64,000 nucleotides of DNA. It comes from Pseudomonas sp. HOU2. GTDB lineage: Bacteria > Pseudomonadota > Gammaproteobacteria > Pseudomonadales > Pseudomonadaceae. Of this stretch, positions 43,448 through 52,352 are shown one piece after another. Made by a program: the position numbers and the translations under genes. Where the stretch lies: the NCBI RefSeq assembly GCF_040729435.1, contig NZ_CP160398.1:3286001-3350000 (forward strand). Reading direction: 5' to 3'. Every line of letters begins with the position of its first letter. Position 1 is the first letter of the stretch. Under the pieces are notes generated by a model, which ran no database searches, was not told where the DNA came from, and was given only the letters and a program-made list of their open reading frames with translations.

Positions 43448-43478
43448 TGTAGGAGCTGCCGCAGGCTGCGATCTTTTT
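43448..43478. repeat. Dispersed repeat unit, family C
   Basis: TGTAGGAGCTGCCGCAGGCT followed by GCGATCTTTTT, the same unit as at 26090 and 57325, as a single arm. It overlaps the last two bases of the adjacent minus-strand gene at 43477. Confidence 0.8.
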
Positions 43479-44142
43479 ACGTACCCGACGTCGCCACAAA
43501 ATTCACATGCTGCCCCACATGCAGATTCAACCGCAGCTCATCGGCAATCCCCACCGCAACGCGGTTCAGCCGTTCCAGCGGCTCCGCCAGCCCCGGCTCC
43601 AGATTGCCGCCCACCTGGCTGAAATGCTCGATCGTCAGCCCCGCCACCCCATGCGGCGCATTCACCAGCGTCCACTGCAGCGGGCTGCTTTGCAGGGCTT
43701 CGCGGATTTCCTCGGCGGCGTGGCGTTGCAACCCGTCGTCCAGTTCCAGCTCGTCGAGCACGGCAAAATTGCCCACCAGAAACAGCCGTGAAACGTTGGC
43801 TGCCTGCAGACCATCCACCAACGCATCGACAGCCAGCACCTGTTCCACCGGCCCCAGCACCACCGATCTTTCCACATGGTCGCTGTTGAACGGCAAGCCC
43901 GGCGCATCCAGCAGGCAGATCACCGCCGAGCTGCCCGCTACGCTCTGTTTTACCCGCTCGGAGTCAAACAGATCGCCGCTTTTGGTGCGCAGTCCCGGAC
44001 GCGGCGCGAGTACATTCAGATCGTCGAGAATCGCGATGACTTCGTGCTGACGGCGCAGCAATTCAGCCATCAATGCACCGCCGAGGCTGGCCATGGCACC
44101 ATAGAGCACCACTTTGACCATTGGGGTTTCGGCATTTTTCAT
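43477..44142 (-). CDS. NAD(P)-binding Rossmann-fold protein (atypical SDR / NmrA-like)
   Basis: 221 residues. The N-terminus VKVVLYGAMASLGGALMAEL is a Rossmann strand-loop-helix in which the glycine motif reads GAMASLG instead of the usual GATGxxG. HEVIAILDDLN ends the second strand. SSAVICLLDAP and RLFLVGNFAVL are later strands. The Tyr-x-x-x-Lys of classical SDRs is absent, so it belongs with NmrA/NAD(P)H-binding proteins. Neighbours give no pathway. A GGA element precedes the ATG at 44142. An in-frame ATG seven codons downstream is an alternative start. Function unknown. Confidence 0.75.
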   Translation of the reverse strand: MKNAETPMVKVVLYGAMASLGGALMAELLRRQHEVIAILDDLNVLAPRPGLRTKSGDLFDSERVKQSVAGSSAVICLLDAPGLPFNSDHVERSVVLGPVEQVLAVDALVDGLQAANVSRLFLVGNFAVLDELELDDGLQRHAAEEIREALQSSPLQWTLVNAPHGVAGLTIEHFSQVGGNLEPGLAEPLERLNRVAVGIADELRLNLHVGQHVNFVATSGT

Positions 44143-44225
44143 GGCTGATTCCTTTTTGTTGTCCCTTGTATGGCGTGTGACATGCAGCCTGCGCCGAGGG
44201 TTCGAACCGATTCAGAGGCTTTCCG

Positions 44226-44552
44226 ATGCAAGCAATCAATGGCTATCACGCCCACGTCTATTTCGACGCCGGCACCATCGATCAGGCGCGCGCCTTGTGT
44301 GAACAGGCGGCGCAGTTGTTTCCTCTGAAGATGGGGCGCGTCCATGAGCGCCCGGTCGGCCCGCACCCGGACTGGAGCTGCCAACTGGCTTTCGGCCCGG
44401 AGCTGATCGGCGAGGTGCTGCCGTGGCTGGCACTCAATCGCAAGGGGCTGGTGGTGTTCCTCCACCCGGATACCGGCGATGACTTGCTCGATCACACCGA
44501 GCACGCGATCTGGATGGGCGCGATGCGGCCGCTGGATTTGTCTGTTTTTTAA
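44226..44552 (+). CDS. DOPA 4,5-dioxygenase-family protein
   Basis: 108 residues, full family length. Conserved His-bearing motifs GYHAHVYFD, GRVHERPVGPHPDWSCQLAF and VVFLHPDTGDD are present and may bind the iron. Fungal and plant members cleave the DOPA ring. The role in bacteria is not established. The stop codon abuts that of the convergent GFA gene (44552/44553). Confidence 0.87.
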   Translation: MQAINGYHAHVYFDAGTIDQARALCEQAAQLFPLKMGRVHERPVGPHPDWSCQLAFGPELIGEVLPWLALNRKGLVVFLHPDTGDDLLDHTEHAIWMGAMRPLDLSVF

Positions 44553-44954
44553 TCAGAGCGTTTCTTGCGGCTCGCCCGGCAGATGTTCATCCAGATGCAG
44601 CCAGGGCAACTGGCTGTCGGTCCAGATATGCCGCTCGGCTGGCGCCTGCTCCGGGTGATCCAGCGTGGCGATGGTCACATCGATGCTTTCGGGACTGAGT
44701 TGCGTCACCAACGCCAGCTGCGCGCCACAACGCGGACAGAAATACCGCGCGCAACTGCTCGACGAGTCATAGCGCGAAGGCGTCCCGGCCAGCCACTGAA
44801 AGCTGGCCGCCGGAACCGTGATCCACGTGGTGACGATTCCGCCGCTGACCTTGCGGCAGATCGAGCAGTGGCAGTGGGCGATGTCCTGCAATCGCCCGCT
44901 GAACTGATAGCGAATATGTCCGCAGTGGCAGCCGCCGCTGTGCACTTCCCTCAT
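44553..44954 (-). CDS. GFA-family (CENP-V/glutathione-dependent formaldehyde-activating) zinc protein
   Basis: 133 residues. Zinc-binding cysteines are arranged as CHCGHIRY, then AHCHCSICRKVSGG, then YFCPRCGAQL, the full GFA pattern. Members are often annotated as formaldehyde-activating enzymes, but most have unknown substrates. No signal peptide. It lies alone, convergent with the DOPA-dioxygenase-like gene. Confidence 0.88.
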   Translation of the reverse strand: MREVHSGGCHCGHIRYQFSGRLQDIAHCHCSICRKVSGGIVTTWITVPAASFQWLAGTPSRYDSSSSCARYFCPRCGAQLALVTQLSPESIDVTIATLDHPEQAPAERHIWTDSQLPWLHLDEHLPGEPQETL

Positions 44955-45277
44955 GTCCCTGCCCTCCCGTGCCCGATTTTATTGACTCTAGCCGCATCCG
45001 ACGGTCGGTTGGTCATTCGCCCGAAGCTTTCGTCAGCGAAAGCTGGCTGAAAGGTTGCCCGATTAGGATCGCCGCCACTACCGGCAACAGACCGGTTGGC
45101 CGATGCGTGTGATCGCTCGCACGCCAGGCCCAATTAACAACAACAATGGTGATTCTGATGTCCTCTGTAGCCCGCCTCCTCGCTGAAACTCCGCCCGTAC
45201 GTCTCGTGCTTCCCGTTCTGCGCTGATCCCTTCCGATCCGCTCACTCAATTAGCCGCGCTACGCCTGGAGTACTCCC
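44955..45277. other. Gap between GFA gene and citrate transporter gene
   Basis: This 323-base region probably holds the promoters of the two divergent genes. A 26-codon frame at 45146-45226 (MVILMSSVARLLAETPPVRL then VLPVLR) precedes the transporter, but it has no clear ribosome-binding site. It could be a leader peptide or chance. Nothing else was recognised. Confidence 0.4.
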
Positions 45278-46585
45278 ATGCTGACTTTCCTTGGCTTCGC
45301 CATGGTCATCACGTTCATGTTCCTGATCATGACCAAGCGCCTGTCTGCGCTGATCGCCCTGATCATCATCCCGATCCTGTTCGCCTTGTTCGGTGGTTTC
45401 GCGCCGAAGATCGGCCCGATGATGCTCGAAGGCATCACCAAGCTTGCGCCGACCGGCGTGATGCTGATGTTCGCCATTCTGTACTTCGCCCTGATGATCG
45501 ACTCCGGCCTGTTCGACCCGGCCGTGCGCAAGATCCTCAAACTGGTCAAGGGCGACCCGTTGAAAGTTTCGGTCGGTACCGCCGTGCTGGCGCTCGTCGT
45601 CTCCCTCGATGGTGACGGCGCGACCACTTACATGATCTGCGTGGCCGCCATGCTGCCGCTGTACAGCCGCATCGGCATGAGCCCGCGGATCATGGCCGGT
45701 CTGATCATCCTCGCCGGTGGCGTGATGAACATGACCCCGTGGGGTGGCCCGACCGCCCGTGCCGCCAGTGCGCTGCATGTGGACCCGTCGGACATCTTCG
45801 TACCGATGATCCCGGCGATGGCCGCCGGTGTGGTGGCGATCCTGATCATTGCCTACTTCTACGGCAAACGTGAACGTGCGCGTCTGGGCGAGCTGCACCT
45901 GATCGGCGACGAGATCGATCACAGCGAAATCAGCGTCTCGCAGTTCCCCGATGCCCGCCGTCCGAAGCTGATCTGGTTCAACGGCCTGCTGACCCTGGCG
46001 CTGATGTGCACCCTGATCGCCGGCCTGCTGCCGCTGCCGGTGCTGTTCATGGTGGCGTTCAGTATCGCGATGATCGTCAACTACCCGTGCCTGCAAATGC
46101 AGAAGGACCGCGTTGCGGCCCACGCCGGCAGCGTGCTGTCGGTGGTCAGTCTGATTTTCGCTGCGGGTATCTTCACCGGTATCCTGTCCGGAACCGGCAT
46201 GGTCGACGCCATGTCGAAAAGTCTGCTGGCAGTGATTCCGGACTTCCTCGGCCCGTACCTGGCGGTGATCACGGCGCTGGTGAGCATGCCGTTCACCTTC
46301 TTCATGTCGAACGACGCGTTCTACTACGGCGTGTTGCCGGTGCTCTCCGAAGCGGCCAGCCATTACGGCATCACCGCGGTGGAAATGGCCCGTGCCTCGA
46401 TCGTCGGTCAGCCCGTCCACTTGCTCAGCCCGCTGGTTCCATCGACTTACCTGCTGGTGGCGCTGGCCGGTATCGAATTCGGCGATCACCAGCGTTTCAC
46501 CCTGAAGTGGGCAGTGCTGGTCTGCCTGTGCATACTGGTGGCCGCCTTGCTGCTGGGGACGTTCCCGCTGTTCAGCACGTTGTAA
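45278..46585 (+). CDS. CitMHS-family citrate/divalent-cation:proton symporter
   Basis: Inner-membrane transporter, 435 residues, about 12 membrane spans, taking up citrate complexed with a metal such as Mg2+ or Ca2+. It begins MLTFLGFAMVITFMFLIMTK. SLDGDGATTYMICVAAMLPL and GGVMNMTPWGGPTARAASAL are family-typical, and a matching second-half segment is FFMSNDAFYYGVLPVLSEAA. GGAG precedes the ATG. No citrate two-component regulator is adjacent. Confidence 0.92.
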   Translation: MLTFLGFAMVITFMFLIMTKRLSALIALIIIPILFALFGGFAPKIGPMMLEGITKLAPTGVMLMFAILYFALMIDSGLFDPAVRKILKLVKGDPLKVSVGTAVLALVVSLDGDGATTYMICVAAMLPLYSRIGMSPRIMAGLIILAGGVMNMTPWGGPTARAASALHVDPSDIFVPMIPAMAAGVVAILIIAYFYGKRERARLGELHLIGDEIDHSEISVSQFPDARRPKLIWFNGLLTLALMCTLIAGLLPLPVLFMVAFSIAMIVNYPCLQMQKDRVAAHAGSVLSVVSLIFAAGIFTGILSGTGMVDAMSKSLLAVIPDFLGPYLAVITALVSMPFTFFMSNDAFYYGVLPVLSEAASHYGITAVEMARASIVGQPVHLLSPLVPSTYLLVALAGIEFGDHQRFTLKWAVLVCLCILVAALLLGTFPLFSTL

Positions 46586-46655
46586 CGGCACTCACTCACC
46601 ATGATGCCAGCTGCTTGCTGGCGTCCTGGTTTAACACTCGCTCAAAGGAATACAC

Positions 46656-47423
46656 ATGGATTGGCTGACCAACCCCGAAATCTGGGTTGCCTTCTTTACC
46701 CTGACCGCCCTGGAAATCGTTCTGGGCATCGATAACATCATCATGATTTCGATCCTGGTCAGCCGCATGCCCAAGCACATGCAGCAGCGCACGCGGATCT
46801 TCGGCCTGGGCCTGGCGATGATCACGCGGATCCTGTTGCTGCTGTCGATCACCTGGGTCATGCGCCTCACCGCCGACCTGTTCGTGGTGTTCGGCCAGGG
46901 CATTTCCGGTCGCGACCTGATCCTGTTCTTCGGTGGCCTGTTCCTGCTGTGGAAGAGCTCGCAGGAGATGTACCACGCACTGGAAGGCGAAGATGAAAGC
47001 GGCGACGAGCCTTCGGGCAAGGGTGGCAACTTCCTCTACACCATCATCCAGATCGCGATCATCGACATCGTGTTCTCGCTGGACTCGGTGATCACCGCCG
47101 TCGGCATGGTCTCCCATGTACCGGTGATGGTCGCGGCGATTGTCGTCGCGGTACTGGTGATGATGGCGGCCTCGGGCAAGATCAGCGAGTTCATCGACAA
47201 GCACCCGTCGCTGAAGATGCTGGCGCTGTCGTTCCTGCTGGTGGTCGGCACCGTGCTGATCGCCGAGTCGTTCGACGTGCACGTACCGAAAGGCTACGTC
47301 TACTTCGCCATGGCGTTCTCGCTGGCGGTGGAAGCGATCAACATCAAGATGCGCACCGCGATCGCCAGGAAGAAAAAACAGCAGGATCCGGTGAAGCTGC
47401 GCAAGGACGTGCCGGGGCAGTAA
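46656..47423 (+). CDS. TerC-family integral membrane protein
   Basis: 255 residues, seven or so membrane spans. It begins MDWLTNPEIWVAFFTLTALE. The metal-site acidic residues lie in the two repeated motifs GIDNIIMISILV and SLDSVITAVGMV. The family is linked to tellurite resistance and, in studied members, manganese export or metalation of exoenzymes. The role here is unproven. AAGGA precedes the ATG. A REP-derived terminator follows. Confidence 0.9.
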   Translation: MDWLTNPEIWVAFFTLTALEIVLGIDNIIMISILVSRMPKHMQQRTRIFGLGLAMITRILLLLSITWVMRLTADLFVVFGQGISGRDLILFFGGLFLLWKSSQEMYHALEGEDESGDEPSGKGGNFLYTIIQIAIIDIVFSLDSVITAVGMVSHVPVMVAAIVVAVLVMMAASGKISEFIDKHPSLKMLALSFLLVVGTVLIAESFDVHVPKGYVYFAMAFSLAVEAINIKMRTAIARKKKQQDPVKLRKDVPGQ

Positions 47424-47447
47424 CCCGCTGATCCGATAGCAATACAA

Positions 47448-47489
47448 AACCTGTGGGAGCTGGCTTGCCAGACTCCCACAGGTTTTTTT
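47448..47489 (+). terminator. REP-derived terminator after terC
   Basis: AACCTGTGGGAG / CTCCCACAGGTT, a perfect 12-base stem whose loop CTGGCTTGCCAGA is the rest of a family A REP unit, followed by a run of seven T residues. A single REP unit has thus become a proper intrinsic terminator. Confidence 0.85.
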
Positions 47490-47520
47490 GTTCAAGCGGA
47501 TTTTGAGCTCGTACACAAAC

Positions 47521-47614
47521 CCTGTGGGAGCTGGCTTGCCAGCGATAGACGCGTGTCAGGCAACATCAATGTCGCCAGTGCTGCCGTCATCGCTGGCGAG
47601 CCAGCTCCCACAGG
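47521..47614. repeat. REP palindrome pair (BIME), family A
   Basis: CCTGTGGGAGCTGGCTTGCC then AGCGAT, with an inverted, slightly diverged partner ATCGCTGGCGAGCCAGCTCC then CACAGG, about 40 bases apart. Same family as 26769-26868 and 49511-49590. Confidence 0.88.
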
Positions 47615-47802
47615 GATTTGGGGTGATTGCGCGGGGGGTGGATGAACCTGTTTTCATGACACTTTTGTTTCAATCCGCACTTTAGCTGTGCAATGCTGGC
47701 GCCCAGTCCGTTAGCCAACTACAGCTTAAGTATCAAAAACGTAGAAACCGCGCGGTACCGTCAACTTGCCCCTCTGGGGCGCTGCTAATACAGGGGGTCT
47801 GC

Positions 47803-49461
47803 ATGCTCACCCTGCTCAATCTGCTTTCTGCCGTGGCCCTGTTGATCTGGGGCACGCACATCGTCCGAACCGGCATCCTGCGGGTGTACGGCACCAATCT
47901 GCGCCATGTGATCGGCCAGAACATGTCCAGGCGCTGGCTCGCGTTCGTCGCCGGCATCGTCGTGACCGCGATGGTGCAGAGCAGCAACGCCACCGCCATG
48001 CTCGTCACCTCCTTCGTCGGCCAGGGCCTGATGGCACTGACCCCGGCGCTGGCGACCATGCTCGGCGCCGACGTCGGTACCGCGCTGATGGCGCGGGTGC
48101 TGACCTTTGACCTGTCTTGGCTGTCGCCGCTGCTGATTTTTCTCGGGGTGATTTTCTTTCTGTCGCGCAAACAGACGCGGCTCGGGCAGATGGGCCGGGT
48201 CAGCATCGGTCTGGGGCTGATCATTCTCGCGCTGCAACTGATCGTCGAAGCTGCCGCGCCGATCACCCACGCCCAAGGGGTGAAGGTGATCTTCGCTTCG
48301 CTGACCGGCGACATTCTGCTCGACGCCCTGGTCGGCGCGTTGTTCGCGATGATTTCCTACTCCAGCCTCGCCGCCGTACTCCTGACCGCAACGCTGGCCG
48401 GTGCCAGCGTGATCAGCCTGCCGGTGGCGATCGGTCTGGTGATCGGCGCCAACATCGGCAGTGGCGTGCTGGCGTTCATGAGCACCAGCATGCAGAACGC
48501 GGCGGGCCGGCAAGTGGCGCTGGGCAGCCTGTTGTACAAACTGATCGGTCTGCTGCTGATCATTCCGGTGCTCGATCCGCTGGTGCACTGGATGGACGGT
48601 CTGGATTTCAGCCCGCAGGAAATGGTCATCGGTTTCCACCTGCTCTACAACACCGCGCGCTGCCTGATTCTGCTGCCCAGCGTCTCGCCAATGGCAAGGC
48701 TGTGTGCCTGGCTGCTGCCAGAGCGCCCGGAGGTCAACGGCACCGCCAAGCCGCGGCATCTCGATGCGACAGCGCTGGTCACTCCGAGCCTGGCGCTGGC
48801 CAACGCCGCCCGCGAGACCCTGCGCATGGGCGATCTGATCGACAACATGCTCGACGCGATGCTCGATGTGCTGCGCGGCAAGCAGACCGCCATTACCCAG
48901 GAAATGCGCCGACTCACCGATGACGTCGAAGCGCTGTACAGCGCGATCAAGCTGTATCTGGCGCAAATGCCCCGCGAGGATCTCGGCGAACAGGACAGTC
49001 GGCGCTGGGCGGAGACCATCGAGCTGGCGATCAACCTGAAACTGGCCAGCGACCTGATCGAACGCATGCTGCGCAAGGTGCAGCAGCAGAAGACCTCGCA
49101 ACGGCGCTCGTTCTCCGAGGACGGCCTGGAGGAACTGGCGGGGTTGCATCAGCAACTGATCGCCAACCTGCGCCTGGGCCTGTCGGTGTTTCTCAGCGGC
49201 GACAAGGAAAGCGCCCGTCAGTTGTTGCGCGAAAAACGTCGCTTCCGCGCACAGGAACGGCGTCTGGCCCATGCCCATGTCAGCCGTTTGCAACGTAAGA
49301 TCGTGCAGAGTCTGGAAACCAGTTCGCTGCATCTTGAGCTGATTGCCGATATGAAGCGCTTGAATTCGCTGTTTTGCAGCAGTGCTTATGTGGTGCTGGA
49401 AACGGCGGATACCGGGGCACTGGAAGCGGATGATATTGCCGACATTACGCATTCGCCTTGA
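47803..49461 (+). CDS. Na/Pi cotransporter family protein with PhoU-like tail
   Basis: 552 residues. The N-terminal half is a Na/Pi transporter with about eight spans and inverted QSS-type repeats: VQSSNATAMLVTS at about 58-70 and ISYSSLAAVLLTATL near 185. The C-terminal half (about 345-545) is soluble and helical, like PhoU (ETLRMGDLIDNMLDAMLDVL). Such proteins move phosphate, probably by exchange or export in bacteria. No phosphate regulon genes are adjacent. Confidence 0.9.
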   Translation: MLTLLNLLSAVALLIWGTHIVRTGILRVYGTNLRHVIGQNMSRRWLAFVAGIVVTAMVQSSNATAMLVTSFVGQGLMALTPALATMLGADVGTALMARVLTFDLSWLSPLLIFLGVIFFLSRKQTRLGQMGRVSIGLGLIILALQLIVEAAAPITHAQGVKVIFASLTGDILLDALVGALFAMISYSSLAAVLLTATLAGASVISLPVAIGLVIGANIGSGVLAFMSTSMQNAAGRQVALGSLLYKLIGLLLIIPVLDPLVHWMDGLDFSPQEMVIGFHLLYNTARCLILLPSVSPMARLCAWLLPERPEVNGTAKPRHLDATALVTPSLALANAARETLRMGDLIDNMLDAMLDVLRGKQTAITQEMRRLTDDVEALYSAIKLYLAQMPREDLGEQDSRRWAETIELAINLKLASDLIERMLRKVQQQKTSQRRSFSEDGLEELAGLHQQLIANLRLGLSVFLSGDKESARQLLREKRRFRAQERRLAHAHVSRLQRKIVQSLETSSLHLELIADMKRLNSLFCSSAYVVLETADTGALEADDIADITHSP

Positions 49462-49510
49462 ACGTCTGAGGCTGGGGTCAGTCAGTAACTCAGAGTTCAG
49501 CCTCAGGGCC

Positions 49511-49590
49511 CCATCGCTGGCAAGCCAGCTCCCACAGGGTTTTGTGAATGCCGCCAATCCTTGTGGGAGCTGGCTTGCCAGCGATGAGGG
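49511..49590. repeat. REP palindrome pair (BIME), family A
   Basis: CCATCGCTGGCAAGCCAGCT then CCCACAGG, and an inverted copy TTGTGGGAGCTGGCTTGCCA then GCGATGAGGG, with about 27 bases between. It lies in the gap between the Na/Pi gene and the peptidase gene. Confidence 0.88.
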
Positions 49591-49637
49591 CCTGACTGAC
49601 GACACGGATCTCCAAATCAGCCGTATGGAAGCCTGTT

Positions 49638-51032
49638 ATGCGTTGCCTGTTGTTCGCCTGTCTGTTGCTCGGTTCCCTGCCCGCCTTCGCCGTTGATCGT
49701 TTTCAGGTCGAAGGCTATGCGCTGCCCAACGGTTTGCAGCTGTTGCTCAAACCCGGCACCGAGCGCGGGCATGTGGCGATTCGTCTGGTGGTGGGCGTCG
49801 GTCTCGACGATTTCGACTGCGATGAAAAAGAGCTGCCGCACTTGCTCGAGCATTTGCTGTTCAGTGGTGTCGACGCCACCGGCGAAGGCGGTCTCGAAGA
49901 GCGCATGCAGGCGCTGGGCGGCGAGTGGAATGCGTTCACCAGCAACGCCGACACCACGTTCGTCATCGAAGCCCCGGCGAAGAATCAGCGCAAGGTCCTC
50001 GACCTGCTGCTGGGCCTGCTGACCCAGACCCGCATCGACGACAACGCGATCAACGCCGCCAAGCGCGTGGTCGAGCGCGAGGACGGCGGCCATTACACGC
50101 GCCTGCAACGCTTTCTCGACCGCCAAGATCTGGGCCACACCGCGAGCAATCAACTGGCGGTGGAACTGGGCCTGAAATGCCCGCAACGGGCCGAAGTCGG
50201 CCATCTGACCCAAGAGCAACTGGAGAAGGTGCGCAAGACCTGGTACGCGCCGAACAACATGACCCTGATCGTCGTCGGCGAACTCGACAAACTGCTGCCG
50301 GCCTATCTGGAGCGCACCTGGGGCGCGCTCGAAGCGGTGGACCCGGCCGAGCACCGTGAGCTGCCGGACATCCGCACCAGCGCCGCCCATGAACGCACCC
50401 TTACCCGCGGCTTCATCGGCGACAGCGCCAAGTTGCACTGGCTGGTGCCGGAGCCGATGCTCGACGATCAGTACGACGAGACCTTCGACATCCTCAAGGA
50501 CTACCTCGACTGGGCGCTGTACCGGCAGATCCGCCTCAACCATGGCTTGTCCTATGGGCCGTGGGCCGAGCGCGAAGTGTTTGGCGGGGTCGGCTTCATG
50601 AGCCTCAACGCCGACGTCGATCGCGATGACCTCGCCGAAGCCAAACAGGTGCTGGAAGACCTTAAAGCCGATTTGCTGAAAAACGGCCTCGACCCCGACA
50701 CGTTCGCCCGGATCAAACAGGCCGCCATCGCCCACCAGGCCTGGGCGGTACAGGGCAACAGCGCGATGGCCGACTACTACTGGAGCGCGCTGGGCGATTA
50801 CGAGGACGGGCGCTTTGCCAACCCGGCCCGCGAGCTGCAAGGCGTGACCCTGGAAACGGCAAACAAGGCCATGCGCGAGTTGCTGTTGCAGCCGGGGTAT
50901 CTGCGGATCGAGAAACCGCTGCTCAGTGATGATGAGGTGTTGTGGCTGATTGCCGGTGGCCTGGGCGTGGTGTTGCTGGTGCTGATTGGCTGGCGCTTGC
51001 ATCGCCGGGAAAAACACAAAGCCAAAGGATGA
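49638..51032 (+). CDS. Membrane-anchored periplasmic M16-family zinc peptidase
   Basis: 464 residues. The signal peptide MRCLLFACLLLGSLPAFA is cleaved after residue 18. The inverted zinc motif HLLEH is at 68-72, with the third ligand probably Glu148 in RVVERED. A second, non-catalytic M16 half covers about 200-420. Near the C-terminus, LWLIAGGLGVVLLVLIGWRL is a membrane span followed by a basic tail. A C-terminal anchor and a single-gene arrangement are unusual, because M16 proteins often come as active/inactive pairs. Substrate unknown. Confidence 0.87.
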   Translation: MRCLLFACLLLGSLPAFAVDRFQVEGYALPNGLQLLLKPGTERGHVAIRLVVGVGLDDFDCDEKELPHLLEHLLFSGVDATGEGGLEERMQALGGEWNAFTSNADTTFVIEAPAKNQRKVLDLLLGLLTQTRIDDNAINAAKRVVEREDGGHYTRLQRFLDRQDLGHTASNQLAVELGLKCPQRAEVGHLTQEQLEKVRKTWYAPNNMTLIVVGELDKLLPAYLERTWGALEAVDPAEHRELPDIRTSAAHERTLTRGFIGDSAKLHWLVPEPMLDDQYDETFDILKDYLDWALYRQIRLNHGLSYGPWAEREVFGGVGFMSLNADVDRDDLAEAKQVLEDLKADLLKNGLDPDTFARIKQAAIAHQAWAVQGNSAMADYYWSALGDYEDGRFANPARELQGVTLETANKAMRELLLQPGYLRIEKPLLSDDEVLWLIAGGLGVVLLVLIGWRLHRREKHKAKG

Positions 51033-51040
51033 GGAAATCC

Positions 51041-51173
51041 TGTGGCGAGGGAGCTTGCTCCCGCTGGGCTGCGAAGCAGCCCCAAAACCGACGGCTGAGT
51101 TAATTCAGGAACACCGTGCACCCAGGTTTTGCGACTGCTGCGCAGTCGAGCGGGAGCAAGCTCCCTCGCCACA
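51041..51173. repeat. REP palindrome pair, family B, enlarged spacer
   Basis: TGTGGCGAGGGAGCTTGCTC then CCGCTGGGC at the left and GCGGGAGCAAGCTCCCTCGC-type inverted copy at the right, about 80 bases apart. It lies directly after the peptidase gene. The rest of the gap to 51268 has no other feature. Confidence 0.86.
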
Positions 51174-51268
51174 GAAATAAGAGGCTTTGCTGACCGGGAG
51201 CCTCGCCACGTCGCCCGGCGGACGGTACTCTGTCGAGGTTTTTTCCCATTCAGTCGTGAACCGCCCAC

Positions 51269-52297
51269 ATGCCGAAAATACCCCAGCTGATCCAGCGCAT
51301 TCTCGAACTGATGAAGCGCTACCCCGGGGTGATTGCGCTTGGCGGTTTCATCTCCGGGGTCGGCAGTTTCATTCTGGTCGATCGCCAGCAGGGGCTGGCG
51401 AGCTGGATCACCGTCATCATGCTGCTGAGCTGGATCTGGCTGATGCTGGAAAACACCCTGACCGGGCTGTTCACGCGCATCTTCAAGCGCGAAATTCCCC
51501 AGCCGCTGCTGCGTTACGCGACGCAGATGATCCATCAGGAAAGCCTGTTTTTCGTCCTGCCGTTCTTCTTCATCACCACCACCTGGAACAGCGGCCAGCT
51601 GATCTTTACCGGCCTGCTGTGCATCGCCGCACTGATCTCGATTGTCGACCCGCTCTACTACAAATGGCTGGCGCCACGGCGCTGGGCGTTTCTCGCGTTG
51701 CACACCCTGACCCTGTTCGCCGCCCTGCTCACCGCGCTGCCGGTGATCATGCACCTGACCACCGCACAGAGTTTCAAATGGGCGCTGGGTACGGCGGTGG
51801 TGCTGTCGTTCCCGAGTCTGGCGTCGATCTTCCCGATCCGCACCGTGCGCAACGCGCTGGCCATTCTGTGCATCACCTTCGGCATCGGCGCGGTGGGCTG
51901 GACCCTGCGCTCGTGGGTGCCGCCGGCGACGTTGTGGATGACCGATGTGGCGATCAGCACCCAGTTGCAGGATCGCACCCCGGGCGACAGCCTCGAACAG
52001 GTCAGCGCCGAACAGATCCGCAACGGTGGCCTCTACGCTTACACCGCGATCAACGCGCCGCGCGGGCTGGATGAGCGGATCTACCATGTGTGGCAGTTCG
52101 ACGGCAAAGAGGTCGACCGTATCGCCCTCGATATCCATGGCGGGCGCAAGGAAGGTTACCGGGCGTGGACGCACAAGCAGAACTTCCCCGGCAACCCGGC
52201 AGGCAAGTGGCAGGTGCGGGTGCTGACTGAAGATGGTCAGGTGATCGGTGTGCTGCGTTTCGAAGTGACGGACAGCACAGCGATCAAAGAAAAGTAA
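51269..52297 (+). CDS. Membrane protein of DUF5924/DUF2914 type
   Basis: 342 residues. The N-terminal part (about 1-215) has six or so hydrophobic spans starting at YPGVIALGGFISGVGSFILV. The C-terminal, probably periplasmic domain (about 225-342) has YAYTAINAPRGLDERIYHVW and GYRAWTHKQNFPGNPAGKWQ, matching the DUF2914 pattern. Molecular function is unknown. It lies 55 bases upstream of the lipid-transport operon in the same direction, so co-expression is possible. Confidence 0.82.
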   Translation: MPKIPQLIQRILELMKRYPGVIALGGFISGVGSFILVDRQQGLASWITVIMLLSWIWLMLENTLTGLFTRIFKREIPQPLLRYATQMIHQESLFFVLPFFFITTTWNSGQLIFTGLLCIAALISIVDPLYYKWLAPRRWAFLALHTLTLFAALLTALPVIMHLTTAQSFKWALGTAVVLSFPSLASIFPIRTVRNALAILCITFGIGAVGWTLRSWVPPATLWMTDVAISTQLQDRTPGDSLEQVSAEQIRNGGLYAYTAINAPRGLDERIYHVWQFDGKEVDRIALDIHGGRKEGYRAWTHKQNFPGNPAGKWQVRVLTEDGQVIGVLRFEVTDSTAIKEK

Positions 52298-52352
52298 TCC
52301 GGTTCGTGCTATTACGTATGCCAGCGTCATCAGCCGAACAAGCACGGAGCTT

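Larger units (their letters stand above)
47424..47802. other. Gap between terC and Na/Pi gene: REP elements and promoter
   Basis: The 379-base gap is occupied by a REP-derived terminator (47448-47489), a REP pair (47521-47614) and then about 190 bases with no repeat, where the promoter of the Na/Pi gene should lie. No gene is supported. Confidence 0.7.

Noticed and set aside
45013-45249. 78-codon minus-strand frame between GFA and citrate transporter genes
   Set aside because: Arg/Thr-rich sequence without family signature or ribosome-binding site; likely non-coding.
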